The notes under the pieces: model-generated
The model's input: only the letters and a program-made list of their open reading frames with translations
Databases searched by the model: none
What the model was told of the DNA's origin: nothing
Part shown: one piece after another, positions 28,465 through 36,348 of the stretch
Numbering within the stretch: position 1 is the stretch's first letter
How the letters are laid out: every line of letters starts with the position of its first letter
Made by a program: the position numbers and the translations under genes
Assembly: GCA_900315525.1 (NCBI GenBank)
Contig: OMZO01000005.1
Span: 45,383 to 109,382, forward strand
Source: an uncultured Prevotella sp.
GTDB taxonomy: Bacteria > Bacteroidota > Bacteroidia > Bacteroidales > Bacteroidaceae
Length of the DNA stretch: 64,000 nt
Direction of reading: 5' to 3'

Positions 28465-28495
28465 CAAAATTACGCATTATCTGTCAGATTGGCAA
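28465..28495 (-). promoter_or_regulatory. Promoter of the amidase-mlaD operon
   Basis: On the minus strand TTG (28495-28493), 20 bases, then TAATTTTG (28472-28465), a full match to the Bacteroidota consensus. The ATG is 18 bases after the -7 box. Confidence 0.6.
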
Positions 28496-28498
28496 CAA

Positions 28499-28876
28499 TT
28501 ACTCAAGAGTTTTATCATTTATTAAGTGTATCTCCACACTTGCGCCCGCACAATCAGCTCCCATAGGAGGATTCTGTTTCACGATTTCCAGATCAATAGA
28601 ACTTATTTCCGGATAAACCGAAATAATAGCGTTAGCAATACGACTAGCTACATGCTCAAGCAATTTGGACGGAATCCGCATTTCGCCTGCCACCAACTCA
28701 TAAAGGGTCGCATAGCTAATCGTATCCTCCAAGCTATCACTCTCCATAGCTGCCGACAAGGAGTAACCGACTCGTAAATTGAGCAGGAAGTCCCCACCCA
28801 CACTCCTCTCTTGAGGCATCACACCATGGAATGCGTGGAAGTGGACATCCTGCAACGTTATATAACTTGATATCAT
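28499..28876 (-). CDS. folB: Dihydroneopterin aldolase
   Basis: A 125-residue enzyme from ATG 28876, chosen because this ATG overlaps the nrdJ stop in the classic ATGA form (two more residues are possible from 28882). It converts 7,8-dihydroneopterin to 6-hydroxymethyl-dihydropterin in folate synthesis. Conserved parts are LQDVHFHAFHGVMPQERSVGGDF and the lysine-containing ending VKQNPPMGADCAGASVEI. Its partner steps folK and folA are elsewhere in this window. Confidence 0.95.
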   Translation of the reverse strand: MISSYITLQDVHFHAFHGVMPQERSVGGDFLLNLRVGYSLSAAMESDSLEDTISYATLYELVAGEMRIPSKLLEHVASRIANAIISVYPEISSIDLEIVKQNPPMGADCAGASVEIHLINDKTLE

Positions 28877-31470
28877 CCGCATCGGCTAGAACCACAATTC
28901 TTACAGATAAGACAGCCCTCCTGATAGATCAAGCTCTCATGACCGCAGTTCGGGCATTTCTGTCCTTTTGCCTCGGTTCCGTCTGTCACATACTTCTTAA
29001 GCGCACGCTCCACACCATTCTTCCATGTATTGATACTTTCGCTTTTCAACTGCAAAGAGGATACGAGTTTGATGACATGGTCAATAGGCATGCGATAACG
29101 GAGCACACCGGATATCAGTTTGGCATAGTTCCAATATTCGGGATTAAACTTCTCCGAAAGTCCTTCGACCGTAGTCTTATAACCACGTTTGTTTTCAAAC
29201 TGGAAGTCATAGCGCTTGGATCCATCGGGATTGACATGCTTGATAATCTTACCATGGGTAACGGTCTTGGGCAGAACGATTCCCTCGTCATCATCCTGTA
29301 AACCAGTGAAGATTTCATAAGGATAACCGTCAAGTAGTCCAACCAATGCCACCCATTTCTCCTTATTATTCTGGAAACGAACGACATCACACTCCAATAC
29401 AGCAGGTCGAACCTCTGTGACCTCTGGGTGCTTGCAAGGTGCAGCCGGAGACTTCTCCTCCAGATTATTATCCTTGGCCTGATTCTCACTGCTCTTTTCC
29501 TTTTTCACAGAGACCATTACACCTGAGCGACTTCCATCACGATAGATGGTACAGCCTTTACAGCCACTTCTCCAAGCTTCAACATAAAGACTATTCACGA
29601 GATCTTCATCGACATCGTTTGGAAGATTGACCGTCACACTAATGGAATGATCCACCCATTTCTGAATAGCTCCTTGCATTCTGACTTTCATCAGCCAGTC
29701 AACATCATTGGCCGTAGCCTTATAATATGGTGATTTCTGGACCAACGCATCAATCTCGTCTTGAGAATAGCGCTTGTCAGGATTATACCCATTCACACGC
29801 ATCCACTCCAGGAATTTCGGATGATAGACGATATATTCCTCAAAGGAATCACCTACCTCATCGATAAAATCAACATGAACAGAAGCATCGCCGGGATTAA
29901 CCTTTCTGCGACGTTTATAGAATGGGAGGAACACGGGCTCGATACCACTTGTTGTCTGAGTCATCAAAGATGTTGTCCCAGTCGGTGCAATCGTCAGACA
30001 AGCGATATTTCTTCGGCCATATTTTGCCATATCCTCATATAACTGCGGATCAGCCTTCTTGAGACGATTCACAAAAGGATTCTGCATCTCACGCTTGGTG
30101 TCATAGATTTCAAAGGCACCACGTTCCTGAGCCATCGTCACTGACGAACGATAAGCATTCAATGCCAAGGTCTTATGGACCTCAACAGAGAAATCCGTAG
30201 CCTCCTGGGTACCATAGCAAAGCCCCATGGCAGCAATCATGTCACCCTCGGCAGTGATGCCGACACCCGTACGGCGTCCCTTACCACTCTTGGATTTGAT
30301 CTTCTCCCAAAGATGACGCTCGGTACCCTTTACCTCCATGGACTGCGGGTCTGAATCTATCTTATCCAATATCTGGTCAATCTTTTCCAGTTCGAGATCT
30401 ACGATATCATCCATGATACGCTGGGCCACTTGCACGTGTTGTTTAAAGAGATCGAAATCAAACTGTGCATGATCAGTAAACGGATCTTTCACATAAGAAT
30501 ATAGGTTGATACATAGCAGACGGCAGGAATCATAGGGACAAAGGGGTATCTCACCACAGGGGTTTGTCGATACGGTGCGGAAACCCAAGTCGGCATAGCA
30601 GTCAGGGATGCTCTCGCGAAGGATGGTATCCCAGAAGAGCACGCCGGGTTCTGCACTCTTCCAGGCATTATGCACAATCTTTGCCCACAGGTCCTTTGCC
30701 GATATTTCTTTCTCGAAAGTGAGATCAGTATCACCACTCTTTCCTGCTTCCTGCGTACCGTCAATCGGAAAGCGCTGGATATAAGGCAGGTCATTGACGG
30801 CTGCTTCCATGAACTCATCGTCGATCTTAACAGACACATTCGCACCTGTAACTTTACCCTCAGTCATCTTCGCATCGATAAAGGCCTCTGCATCAGGATG
30901 TTTAATGCTGACTGAAAGCATAAGTGCACCACGACGACCGTCTTGTGCGACCTCACGGGTACTATTACTATAGCGTTCCATAAATGGAACCAAACCTGTC
31001 GAGGTCAGTGCAGAATTGTTCACAGGAGAACCTTTAGGTCGTATATGACTGAGGTCATGTCCTACTCCACCACGGCGTTTCATCAACTGCACCTGCTCTT
31101 CATCAATACGCAATACGGCACCATAAGAGTCTGCATTACCATCCAGGCCTATCACAAAACAATTCGACAAAGAGGCTATCTGGAAATTATTGCCAATTCC
31201 CGTCATAGGACTACCTGCCGGTACAATATATTTGAAGTGATCCAACAGACGGAAGATATCCTCCGCCGACAATGGATTCTTGTACTTCTTCTCTATACGG
31301 GCAATCTCGTTGGCTATACGCCAATGCATATCCTCCGGTGATTTCTCGTAGATATTACCAAAACTGTCTTTCATCGCGTATTTGTTTACCCATACGCGTG
31401 CGGCAAGTTCATCTCCACCAAAATAATTCATAGAGGACTGGAACGCCTCTTCATAAGTGTAGGTCTGCAT
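28873..31470 (-). CDS. nrdJ: Adenosylcobalamin-dependent (class II) ribonucleotide reductase
   Basis: An 865-residue enzyme that makes deoxyribonucleotides using coenzyme B12 and therefore works with or without oxygen. The barrel carries Cys104 (LSNCFVIG), the catalytic loop NPCGEIPL at 303-310 (Cys305) and the phosphate-binding PTGTTSLMTQTTSGIEP. The C-terminal tail is a zinc-ribbon-like segment with CPNCG and CLICKNCGSSRCG, whose last cysteines can re-reduce the active site. The lower part, about 690-800, holds a TSCPD-type domain. folB overlaps its stop by 4 bases. The promoter region contains a palindromic repeat (31526-31583). Confidence 0.95.
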   Translation of the reverse strand: MQTYTYEEAFQSSMNYFGGDELAARVWVNKYAMKDSFGNIYEKSPEDMHWRIANEIARIEKKYKNPLSAEDIFRLLDHFKYIVPAGSPMTGIGNNFQIASLSNCFVIGLDGNADSYGAVLRIDEEQVQLMKRRGGVGHDLSHIRPKGSPVNNSALTSTGLVPFMERYSNSTREVAQDGRRGALMLSVSIKHPDAEAFIDAKMTEGKVTGANVSVKIDDEFMEAAVNDLPYIQRFPIDGTQEAGKSGDTDLTFEKEISAKDLWAKIVHNAWKSAEPGVLFWDTILRESIPDCYADLGFRTVSTNPCGEIPLCPYDSCRLLCINLYSYVKDPFTDHAQFDFDLFKQHVQVAQRIMDDIVDLELEKIDQILDKIDSDPQSMEVKGTERHLWEKIKSKSGKGRRTGVGITAEGDMIAAMGLCYGTQEATDFSVEVHKTLALNAYRSSVTMAQERGAFEIYDTKREMQNPFVNRLKKADPQLYEDMAKYGRRNIACLTIAPTGTTSLMTQTTSGIEPVFLPFYKRRRKVNPGDASVHVDFIDEVGDSFEEYIVYHPKFLEWMRVNGYNPDKRYSQDEIDALVQKSPYYKATANDVDWLMKVRMQGAIQKWVDHSISVTVNLPNDVDEDLVNSLYVEAWRSGCKGCTIYRDGSRSGVMVSVKKEKSSENQAKDNNLEEKSPAAPCKHPEVTEVRPAVLECDVVRFQNNKEKWVALVGLLDGYPYEIFTGLQDDDEGIVLPKTVTHGKIIKHVNPDGSKRYDFQFENKRGYKTTVEGLSEKFNPEYWNYAKLISGVLRYRMPIDHVIKLVSSLQLKSESINTWKNGVERALKKYVTDGTEAKGQKCPNCGHESLIYQEGCLICKNCGSSRCG

Positions 31471-31500
31471 GATGTTTTTAGTTTATTTCTTTTTCGGATG

Positions 31501-31508
31501 CAAAGTTA
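31501..31508 (-). promoter_or_regulatory. nrdJ: -7 box of nrdJ
   Basis: TAACTTTG on the minus strand, 30 bases before the ATG at 31470. The palindrome at 31526-31542 covers the place of the matching -33 element. Confidence 0.55.
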
Positions 31509-31525
31509 CATATTACTTTTCTATT

Positions 31526-31583
31526 TTGGAAAACTTTTCCAATAATTCTTCGAAAAAAGTTTTCCGAAACAGAAAACTTTTCG
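31526..31583. promoter_or_regulatory. Three GAAAACTTTTC-type palindromic sites in the nrdJ/nitroreductase divergent promoter
   Basis: Site 1 at 31526-31542 is the perfect 17-base palindrome TTGGAAAACTTTTCCAA. Site 2 at 31551-31566 reads on the minus strand CGGAAAACTTTTTTCG. Site 3 at 31571-31583 is AGAAAACTTTTCG. Centres are 25 and 18 bases apart. Site 1 overlaps the nrdJ -33 region and site 3 abuts the -7 box of the nitroreductase gene, which is the layout of a shared operator. The regulator is unknown; the sites do not resemble the NrdR box. Confidence 0.5.
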
Positions 31584-31591
31584 TAACTTTG
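31584..31591 (+). promoter_or_regulatory. -7 box of the nitroreductase gene
   Basis: TAACTTTG on the plus strand, 19 bases before the ATG at 31611, directly after palindromic site 3. Confidence 0.55.
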
Positions 31592-31610
31592 CGCCACAAA
31601 CAATAGGCAT

Positions 31611-32351
31611 ATGAAATCATTATCAACAAGAAGAACTATCCGCAAATACGCAGATCGCGACGTCAGCGACGAACTACTGAACCGTCTATTGACAGCGGCT
31701 GCCCGCACCCAGACAATGGGAAACTTACAACTTTATTCGGTTGTCATCACCCGCAGTAATGAGATGAAATCAAAACTGGCACCGGCCCATTTCAACCAGC
31801 CAATGGTTACCAACGCTCCTGTTGTGCTGACCATCTGTGCCGACTTCAACCGAACCTCACAATGGGCTCGTTGTCGAAAAGCCGAGCCTGGATACAACAA
31901 TTTCCTATCTTTCATCAATGCTGCCACCGACGCATTGCTCTTCACTCAGACCTTCTGCAACCTTGCCGACGAAGAAGGGTTAGGCTATTGTTACCTTGGA
32001 ACAACGGTCTATATGCCTCAACAGATCATAGATATCCTCCATCTTCCAAAGCTCGTCATGCCCGTCGCCACACTGACTGTCGGCTGGCCCGATGAAGAGC
32101 CTCCTCTCTCCGACCGCCTTCCTACAGCTGCATTCATCCATAGCGAGACCTATCACGACTACCAACCAGCTGACATTGACACCTATTATCATTACAAGGA
32201 ACAACTCCCAGAGAATCAGCATTTCTGCGAGATTAATCACAAAGAGACACTGGCACAGGTCTTCACAGACATCCGATACACCCGCAAAGACAATGAAGCC
32301 ATGTCTGAGGGTTTATTACAGACACTAAAAAAACAAGGGTTTCTCGATTGA
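31611..32351 (+). CDS. Nitroreductase family flavoprotein
   Basis: A 246-residue FMN-dependent oxidoreductase of the NfsA/Frp-like group. The N-terminus SLSTRRTIRKYADRDVSDELLNRLL and AAARTQTMGNLQLYSVVI are the flavin-binding start; ADEEGLGYCYLGTTVYMPQQI and PVATLTVGWPDEEPPLSDRLP fix the family, and the C-terminal extension (YHKEQLPENQHFCEIN-like) is typical of the NfsA branch. It reduces quinones or nitro compounds with NAD(P)H. It is divergent from nrdJ and shares a palindromic promoter region with it, hinting at common control. Its stop codon lies in a terminator hairpin. Confidence 0.88.
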   Translation: MKSLSTRRTIRKYADRDVSDELLNRLLTAAARTQTMGNLQLYSVVITRSNEMKSKLAPAHFNQPMVTNAPVVLTICADFNRTSQWARCRKAEPGYNNFLSFINAATDALLFTQTFCNLADEEGLGYCYLGTTVYMPQQIIDILHLPKLVMPVATLTVGWPDEEPPLSDRLPTAAFIHSETYHDYQPADIDTYYHYKEQLPENQHFCEINHKETLAQVFTDIRYTRKDNEAMSEGLLQTLKKQGFLD

Positions 32352-32361
32352 GAAACCCTTG
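32334..32361. terminator. Terminator hairpin at the end of the nitroreductase gene
   Basis: CAAGGGTTTCTC pairs with its complement over 12 bp around GATT. The nitroreductase stop codon lies in the loop and right arm. The run of A before it on the plus strand gives a T-run for minus-strand transcripts, so it terminates mainly the ExuT-like operon. Confidence 0.75.
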
Positions 32362-32383
32362 TCTATGATAAATTCTACACGCC

Positions 32384-33838
32384 TTATTCCACTACAATGG
32401 GCTTGTACTTCGGTACGAGCGCCTTCATGATACACCAACCGATCAGATAGGCAACGGCGCAGATACAGAAGACAACCATATAGGCTGCGGGCTTACCTTC
32501 AAAGCCGAAGAAGGTAAAAGCAGAACCTTGTTCTGCTGCCCAAGTAAAGAAGTTGCCAGAACCCATATTAATAGCCATTGATCCAATACCACCCGTCATT
32601 GTGCCCAGACCAACAATCGTACCGATGGTAGATTTCGGGAACATATCACCGATGGTGGAGAACAGGTTGGCAGACCATGCCTGATGACCAGCACCAAGCA
32701 AGCCAATCAGGATAGCAGGCCACCATGCGCTATAGGCGCCCATCGGCTGGGCAAGAAGACCCAGCACTGGGAAACAAGCGAAGATAAGCATCGCACGCAT
32801 ACGACCCAGATAGGGATTCATACCTTTGCTCTCAACAAAGTACTTCGGCAAATAACCACCGCCTATAGAAAGCACCGTTACGATGAAGTACAATGTGAAG
32901 ATGAGCAGAATACCCATCGTAGAGTCGGAAGTATAACCATATTGATCTGAGAAATAAGCTGGAGCCCAGAACAAGAAGAACCACCACACGCCATCCGTCA
33001 TGAACTTACCAACGAGGAAAGCCCATGTCTGCTTGTAAGTGAAACACTTCATGAATGGAATGGTCTTCTCTTCTTTCTCTGACTGGCGGTCTTGAACGTC
33101 TGCCAAATCGTTGTCCTGCTCGATGTAGTTCAACTCAGCCTGATTGACGAACTTATTAGAACGAGGTTTGTCGTAAGCCCAAATCCAAAGTCCCATCCAT
33201 ACATAACCCAGCACACCAATGATGATAAAGGCCATCTCCCAGCCCCACGCACGAGCCAACAGGGGAATCGTGGCAGGTGCGGCAAGGGCACCTACAGATG
33301 CGCCGCTATTAAAGATGGAGGTAGAGAAAGCACGGTCCTTGGCGGGGAAGTATTCGGCTGTAGCCTTAATAGCAGAAGGGAAGTTTCCAGCTTCACCGAC
33401 GGCAAGAATCAGACGACAGCTGAGGAAGAGCCATACAGAAACCGTAGCAATGGCGACAGCAGCATCCGATCCTGCCTGCACCAGGCGAAGCGCCTCAATG
33501 GAGTCATAACCCTCAATAGTCATGGCAGCCCATCCGCAGCCGGCATGCATCACAGCACCTGTTGACCACACAAAGATGGCAATCAGGTAACCCTTCTTCG
33601 TACCCATCCAGTCGATAAACTTTCCGGCAAAAAGGTTTGCAATGGCATAGAACAGCGAGAACAGTCCGGTAATCGTTCCGTAGTCTGCATCCGTCCAATG
33701 GAACTCAGGGGCGATAAAGTCTTTCCAAGTTAAAGACAAGACCTGACGGTCCATATAGTTCACGGTTGTTGCCAAAAAAAGCAATCCACAGATGACCCAA
33801 CGCCAGTTAGACATCTTATTTGTTTGTACAGGTGCCAT
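32384..33838 (-). CDS. MFS transporter, ExuT/hexuronate-type
   Basis: A 484-residue 12-helix major facilitator of the anion:cation symporter group. Landmarks are NYMDRQVLSLTWKDF near the N-terminus, the long insertion after helix 3, RLILAVGEAGNFPSAIKATAEYFP (ACS-family signature) and TIGDMFPKSTIGTIVGLGTMTGGIGS. Relatives carry hexuronates such as glucuronate and galacturonate. It starts 2 bases after the KduI gene, so both serve one pathway; the likely cargo is an unsaturated or keto-uronate. It ends the operon at the terminator 32334-32361. Confidence 0.88.
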   Translation of the reverse strand: MAPVQTNKMSNWRWVICGLLFLATTVNYMDRQVLSLTWKDFIAPEFHWTDADYGTITGLFSLFYAIANLFAGKFIDWMGTKKGYLIAIFVWSTGAVMHAGCGWAAMTIEGYDSIEALRLVQAGSDAAVAIATVSVWLFLSCRLILAVGEAGNFPSAIKATAEYFPAKDRAFSTSIFNSGASVGALAAPATIPLLARAWGWEMAFIIIGVLGYVWMGLWIWAYDKPRSNKFVNQAELNYIEQDNDLADVQDRQSEKEEKTIPFMKCFTYKQTWAFLVGKFMTDGVWWFFLFWAPAYFSDQYGYTSDSTMGILLIFTLYFIVTVLSIGGGYLPKYFVESKGMNPYLGRMRAMLIFACFPVLGLLAQPMGAYSAWWPAILIGLLGAGHQAWSANLFSTIGDMFPKSTIGTIVGLGTMTGGIGSMAINMGSGNFFTWAAEQGSAFTFFGFEGKPAAYMVVFCICAVAYLIGWCIMKALVPKYKPIVVE

Positions 33839-33840
33839 AG

Positions 33841-34845
33841 TTATCTAATATCAATTACAGGAATATTGTCTTTGTCATTATAATAGAGGTTCTCACCGGC
33901 CATACCCCAGATAAAGGTATAGTAATAGGTACCTGCGGCAGCATGCATGCTCCACTCGGGCGACATGATGGCCTGCTCGTTGTGCAACCATACGTTACGG
34001 CTTTCCTGAGGCTGTCCCATGACGTGGGAGATAGTCTGTCCCTCAGGCAGGTTGAAATAGTAGTAAGCCTCAATACGGCGACCATGGGTGTGAGGAGGCA
34101 TGGTGTTCCACACAGCACCAGGATTCAGTTGGGTCAGTCCAAGCTGCAACTGACAAGGACCTTCCTCCAACACATCATTCACGATGAGCTTATAGACTGT
34201 ACGGTTGTTAGCCTCTTCCACCGTTCCCACTGGTCCCCAGACAGCAGCCTTCAACGAACCCTTGCGGCCGTCGAGGGTAATCCACTGGGTCTTGTAGTGC
34301 TGGTGGGCAGTAGCAGAGTTCAGATAGAACTTTGCCGGATTCTTGGCGTCCTTGCTACGGAACTGCACACTCTTGTTCACATCTTTGTCCTTACCGATAT
34401 GACCACGACCAATGTAAAGGGCTTCTTTTGGTGAAAGGGCATACTCTTTGCCATCGACAATCACGACACCATCGCCGCCACCGCAGTTCACCACACCAAG
34501 TTCACGATTGTACATGAAATACTTCTCCTTGATAGTGTTATCGACATCAAGACCCAGTTCCCAGAAGTTCTCCAGCGTCAGTGTCGTATTAACGGGCATC
34601 GCTCCACCGAAGATGAAACGGTCATAGTGGGAATAAGTGAGGAGGATAGAGTCTGGCGACATCACCTTTTCCATGACAAATCGCTCACGCAGTAACTTCG
34701 TGTCATAGTGTTTCACGTCTTCAGGATGACAGGCTGTCTGGAACTTCACGTGCTGTGCACCAACGAATCTGTCAGCTTCCTGTGCATGAGCAGCAGAAAG
34801 CGAGAGGGCTATTGCCCCTGCAATCGTTAGAATTGTTTTCTTCAT
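33841..34845 (-). CDS. kduI: 5-keto-4-deoxyuronate isomerase (KduI) with a signal peptide
   Basis: KduI interconverts 5-keto-4-deoxyuronate and 2,5-diketo-3-deoxygluconate in the breakdown of pectin or glycosaminoglycan uronates. The catalytic cupin shows the zinc ligands of [16 protein letters not shown] and the later His of [11 protein letters not shown]. At 334 residues it is about 55 longer than the usual cytoplasmic enzyme, because it begins with a clear Sec signal peptide ([21 protein letters not shown], 21 residues, split here only for naming; cleavage before QEADRF). So the isomerisation would occur in the periplasm, before uptake by the ExuT-like carrier encoded 2 bases downstream. 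Confidence 0.92.
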   Translation of the reverse strand: MKKTILTIAGAIALSLSAAHAQEADRFVGAQHVKFQTACHPEDVKHYDTKLLRERFVMEKVMSPDSILLTYSHYDRFIFGGAMPVNTTLTLENFWELGLDVDNTIKEKYFMYNRELGVVNCGGGDGVVIVDGKEYALSPKEALYIGRGHIGKDKDVNKSVQFRSKDAKNPAKFYLNSATAHQHYKTQWITLDGRKGSLKAAVWGPVGTVEEANNRTVYKLIVNDVLEEGPCQLQLGLTQLNPGAVWNTMPPHTHGRRIEAYYYFNLPEGQTISHVMGQPQESRNVWLHNEQAIMSPEWSMHAAAGTYYYTFIWGMAGENLYYNDKDNIPVIDIR

Positions 34846-34869
34846 TTCTATTATTTAGTTTTAAGTTTA

Positions 34870-36237
34870 TTATTTCGCTGCTTTCTCGTCAGCCACAATA
34901 CGCTGACGATTCCAAAAGACCATTGCAATGGTGATAAGCGTCAGGACACCGGCACCGATATAGGCCAGATTATTCACACACTTGTAGATCACCCAGCCGA
35001 AGAGACTCGATGCAAAGTCGAGGGCGCCAGCCTGGAATCCTTCCGGAATCTTGGCGGCGGGATCCTGTGTCTGTGCATATACCGTCTGCGCTGCCTGGGT
35101 GAAGGCCGGAGCCATGTCCGTAACAAACCATAAGCCAATACCAACCGTGATAATACCGACAATCAGCGTCTTCACCACATTACCCTTAGTGTAGGGCAAT
35201 ACCATGACAAACACATAGAACATACCAGCCAGCGATGCCAGTGGCAGGAACTCATTGCCAGGCAGTGCTACGGCCATCAACAGAGCCAGCGGGATCAGGA
35301 TCAGCGAGGCCACCAGAGTGGTAGGATGACCGATCACCAGAGCAGGCGACATGCCGATATACACTTTCTTGCCTGACCATTTCTTCTGTACCACCTCCTG
35401 GGTCTTCTCTGCAATCGGCTTCAGACCGTCGATGAAGAGTTTCGTGATACGCGGTATCAGTTCCATCACAGCACCCATCGTCACACCCAGGAAGAGCACC
35501 TTCTTGATATCGAGCTGGGCTACAGTACCTATCAACGCACCCACGATGACACCCAGTACGATAGGTTCACCCAGCACACCGAACTTCTTCTTCAGGCCTT
35601 CAGCATCAATGTCGAGTTTCGAGAAACCAGGAATCTTGTCAAGCAGCCAGTTGATACCGATGGCAAAAGCCGTAAAACTCTGGCAGAAAGGCTGTGGGAT
35701 GGAGATACCATCCATATCGTCATAATAGCTCTGGAATTTCTCTGCAGTCAGGTCGGCCATCACCAGCGTGATAATGTAGCACACGATAGCCGCAAAGTAC
35801 CCCCATGCGAGACTTTGATCCATCACGAAATAGGCTACCGCACCGATAAAGGCGAAATGCCAATAGTTCCAGAGGTCGATGTTTACCGTGCGGGTACATT
35901 TTGTTATAAGAAGCAGGAAGTTCACACCCAGACAGATGGGAATGATAAGCGCGCCCACAGCTGTGTTATAGGCTACGGCTGCTGCTGCAGGCCAACCCAT
36001 ATCAAACACACCAAGTTGCAGATCGTAGAGTCTGGAAATCTCACTCAGCGGCCCACCGAAGTTGTTCGTCAACAGGGCCGTCACAATGCCAAGACCCACA
36101 AAACCGACACCCACGTAAAGACCTGACTTCAGCGACTTTCCGAACTTCATGCCAATACAAAGGCCGATAATAGTAAACAGGATTGGCATCATCACTGATG
36201 CACCCAGACTGATAATGTAACTGAATACTTGTTCCAT
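34870..36237 (-). CDS. PTS EIIC-like membrane protein, galactitol (GatC) family, without EIIA/EIIB partners
   Basis: A 455-residue polytopic protein from ATG 36237 (MEQVFSYIISLGAS); the frame is open to 36324 but crosses the -7 box. It aligns by eye with E. coli GatC along its length: the start ILxLGxxVMxPI, GLYVGVGFVGLGIV, FDMGWPAAAAVAYN, VNIDLWNYWHF, KKFGVLGEPIVLGVIVGALIG, PALVIGHPTTLVASLILIPLALLMAVALPGN. No cytoplasmic EIIA or EIIB domain is fused and no gat or HPr gene is nearby, so phosphotransfer is doubtful and a facilitator role is possible. It is the first gene of the operon with kduI (24 bases) and the ExuT-like carrier. Confidence 0.82.
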   Translation of the reverse strand: MEQVFSYIISLGASVMMPILFTIIGLCIGMKFGKSLKSGLYVGVGFVGLGIVTALLTNNFGGPLSEISRLYDLQLGVFDMGWPAAAAVAYNTAVGALIIPICLGVNFLLLITKCTRTVNIDLWNYWHFAFIGAVAYFVMDQSLAWGYFAAIVCYIITLVMADLTAEKFQSYYDDMDGISIPQPFCQSFTAFAIGINWLLDKIPGFSKLDIDAEGLKKKFGVLGEPIVLGVIVGALIGTVAQLDIKKVLFLGVTMGAVMELIPRITKLFIDGLKPIAEKTQEVVQKKWSGKKVYIGMSPALVIGHPTTLVASLILIPLALLMAVALPGNEFLPLASLAGMFYVFVMVLPYTKGNVVKTLIVGIITVGIGLWFVTDMAPAFTQAAQTVYAQTQDPAAKIPEGFQAGALDFASSLFGWVIYKCVNNLAYIGAGVLTLITIAMVFWNRQRIVADEKAAK

Positions 36238-36263
36238 TGTTATAATATCGATATTAATTTGTT

Positions 36264-36289
36264 TTAGCGCTAATTCGACTGCAAAGATA
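36264..36289 (-). promoter_or_regulatory. -7 box and LacI-like palindrome ahead of the EIIC-kduI-exuT operon
   Basis: TATCTTTG (minus, 36289-36282) is the -7 box. Nine bases on, at 36273-36264, is the palindrome TTAGCGCTAA with a central CG, the form of LacI/GalR-family operators, placed just after the predicted start so that a bound repressor would block transcription. No LacI gene is in the window. Confidence 0.5.
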
Positions 36290-36295
36290 ATAAAA

Positions 36296-36326
36296 AAATG
36301 ACGAAAAGAAATATTTTTCGTCATTT
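36296..36326. terminator. Terminator hairpin after the GH95 gene
   Basis: AAATGACGAAAA pairs with TTTTCGTCATTT over 12 bp around a 7-base loop; on the minus strand it is followed by seven T. It separates the GH95 operon from the EIIC promoter. Confidence 0.8.
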
Positions 36327-36348
36327 TTCTTACGTTAACGTTATCGGA

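Noticed and set aside
36332-36341. Palindrome ACGTTAACGT just after the GH95 stop codon
   Set aside because: Short, next to a clear terminator and with no repeat elsewhere in the window; may be chance.
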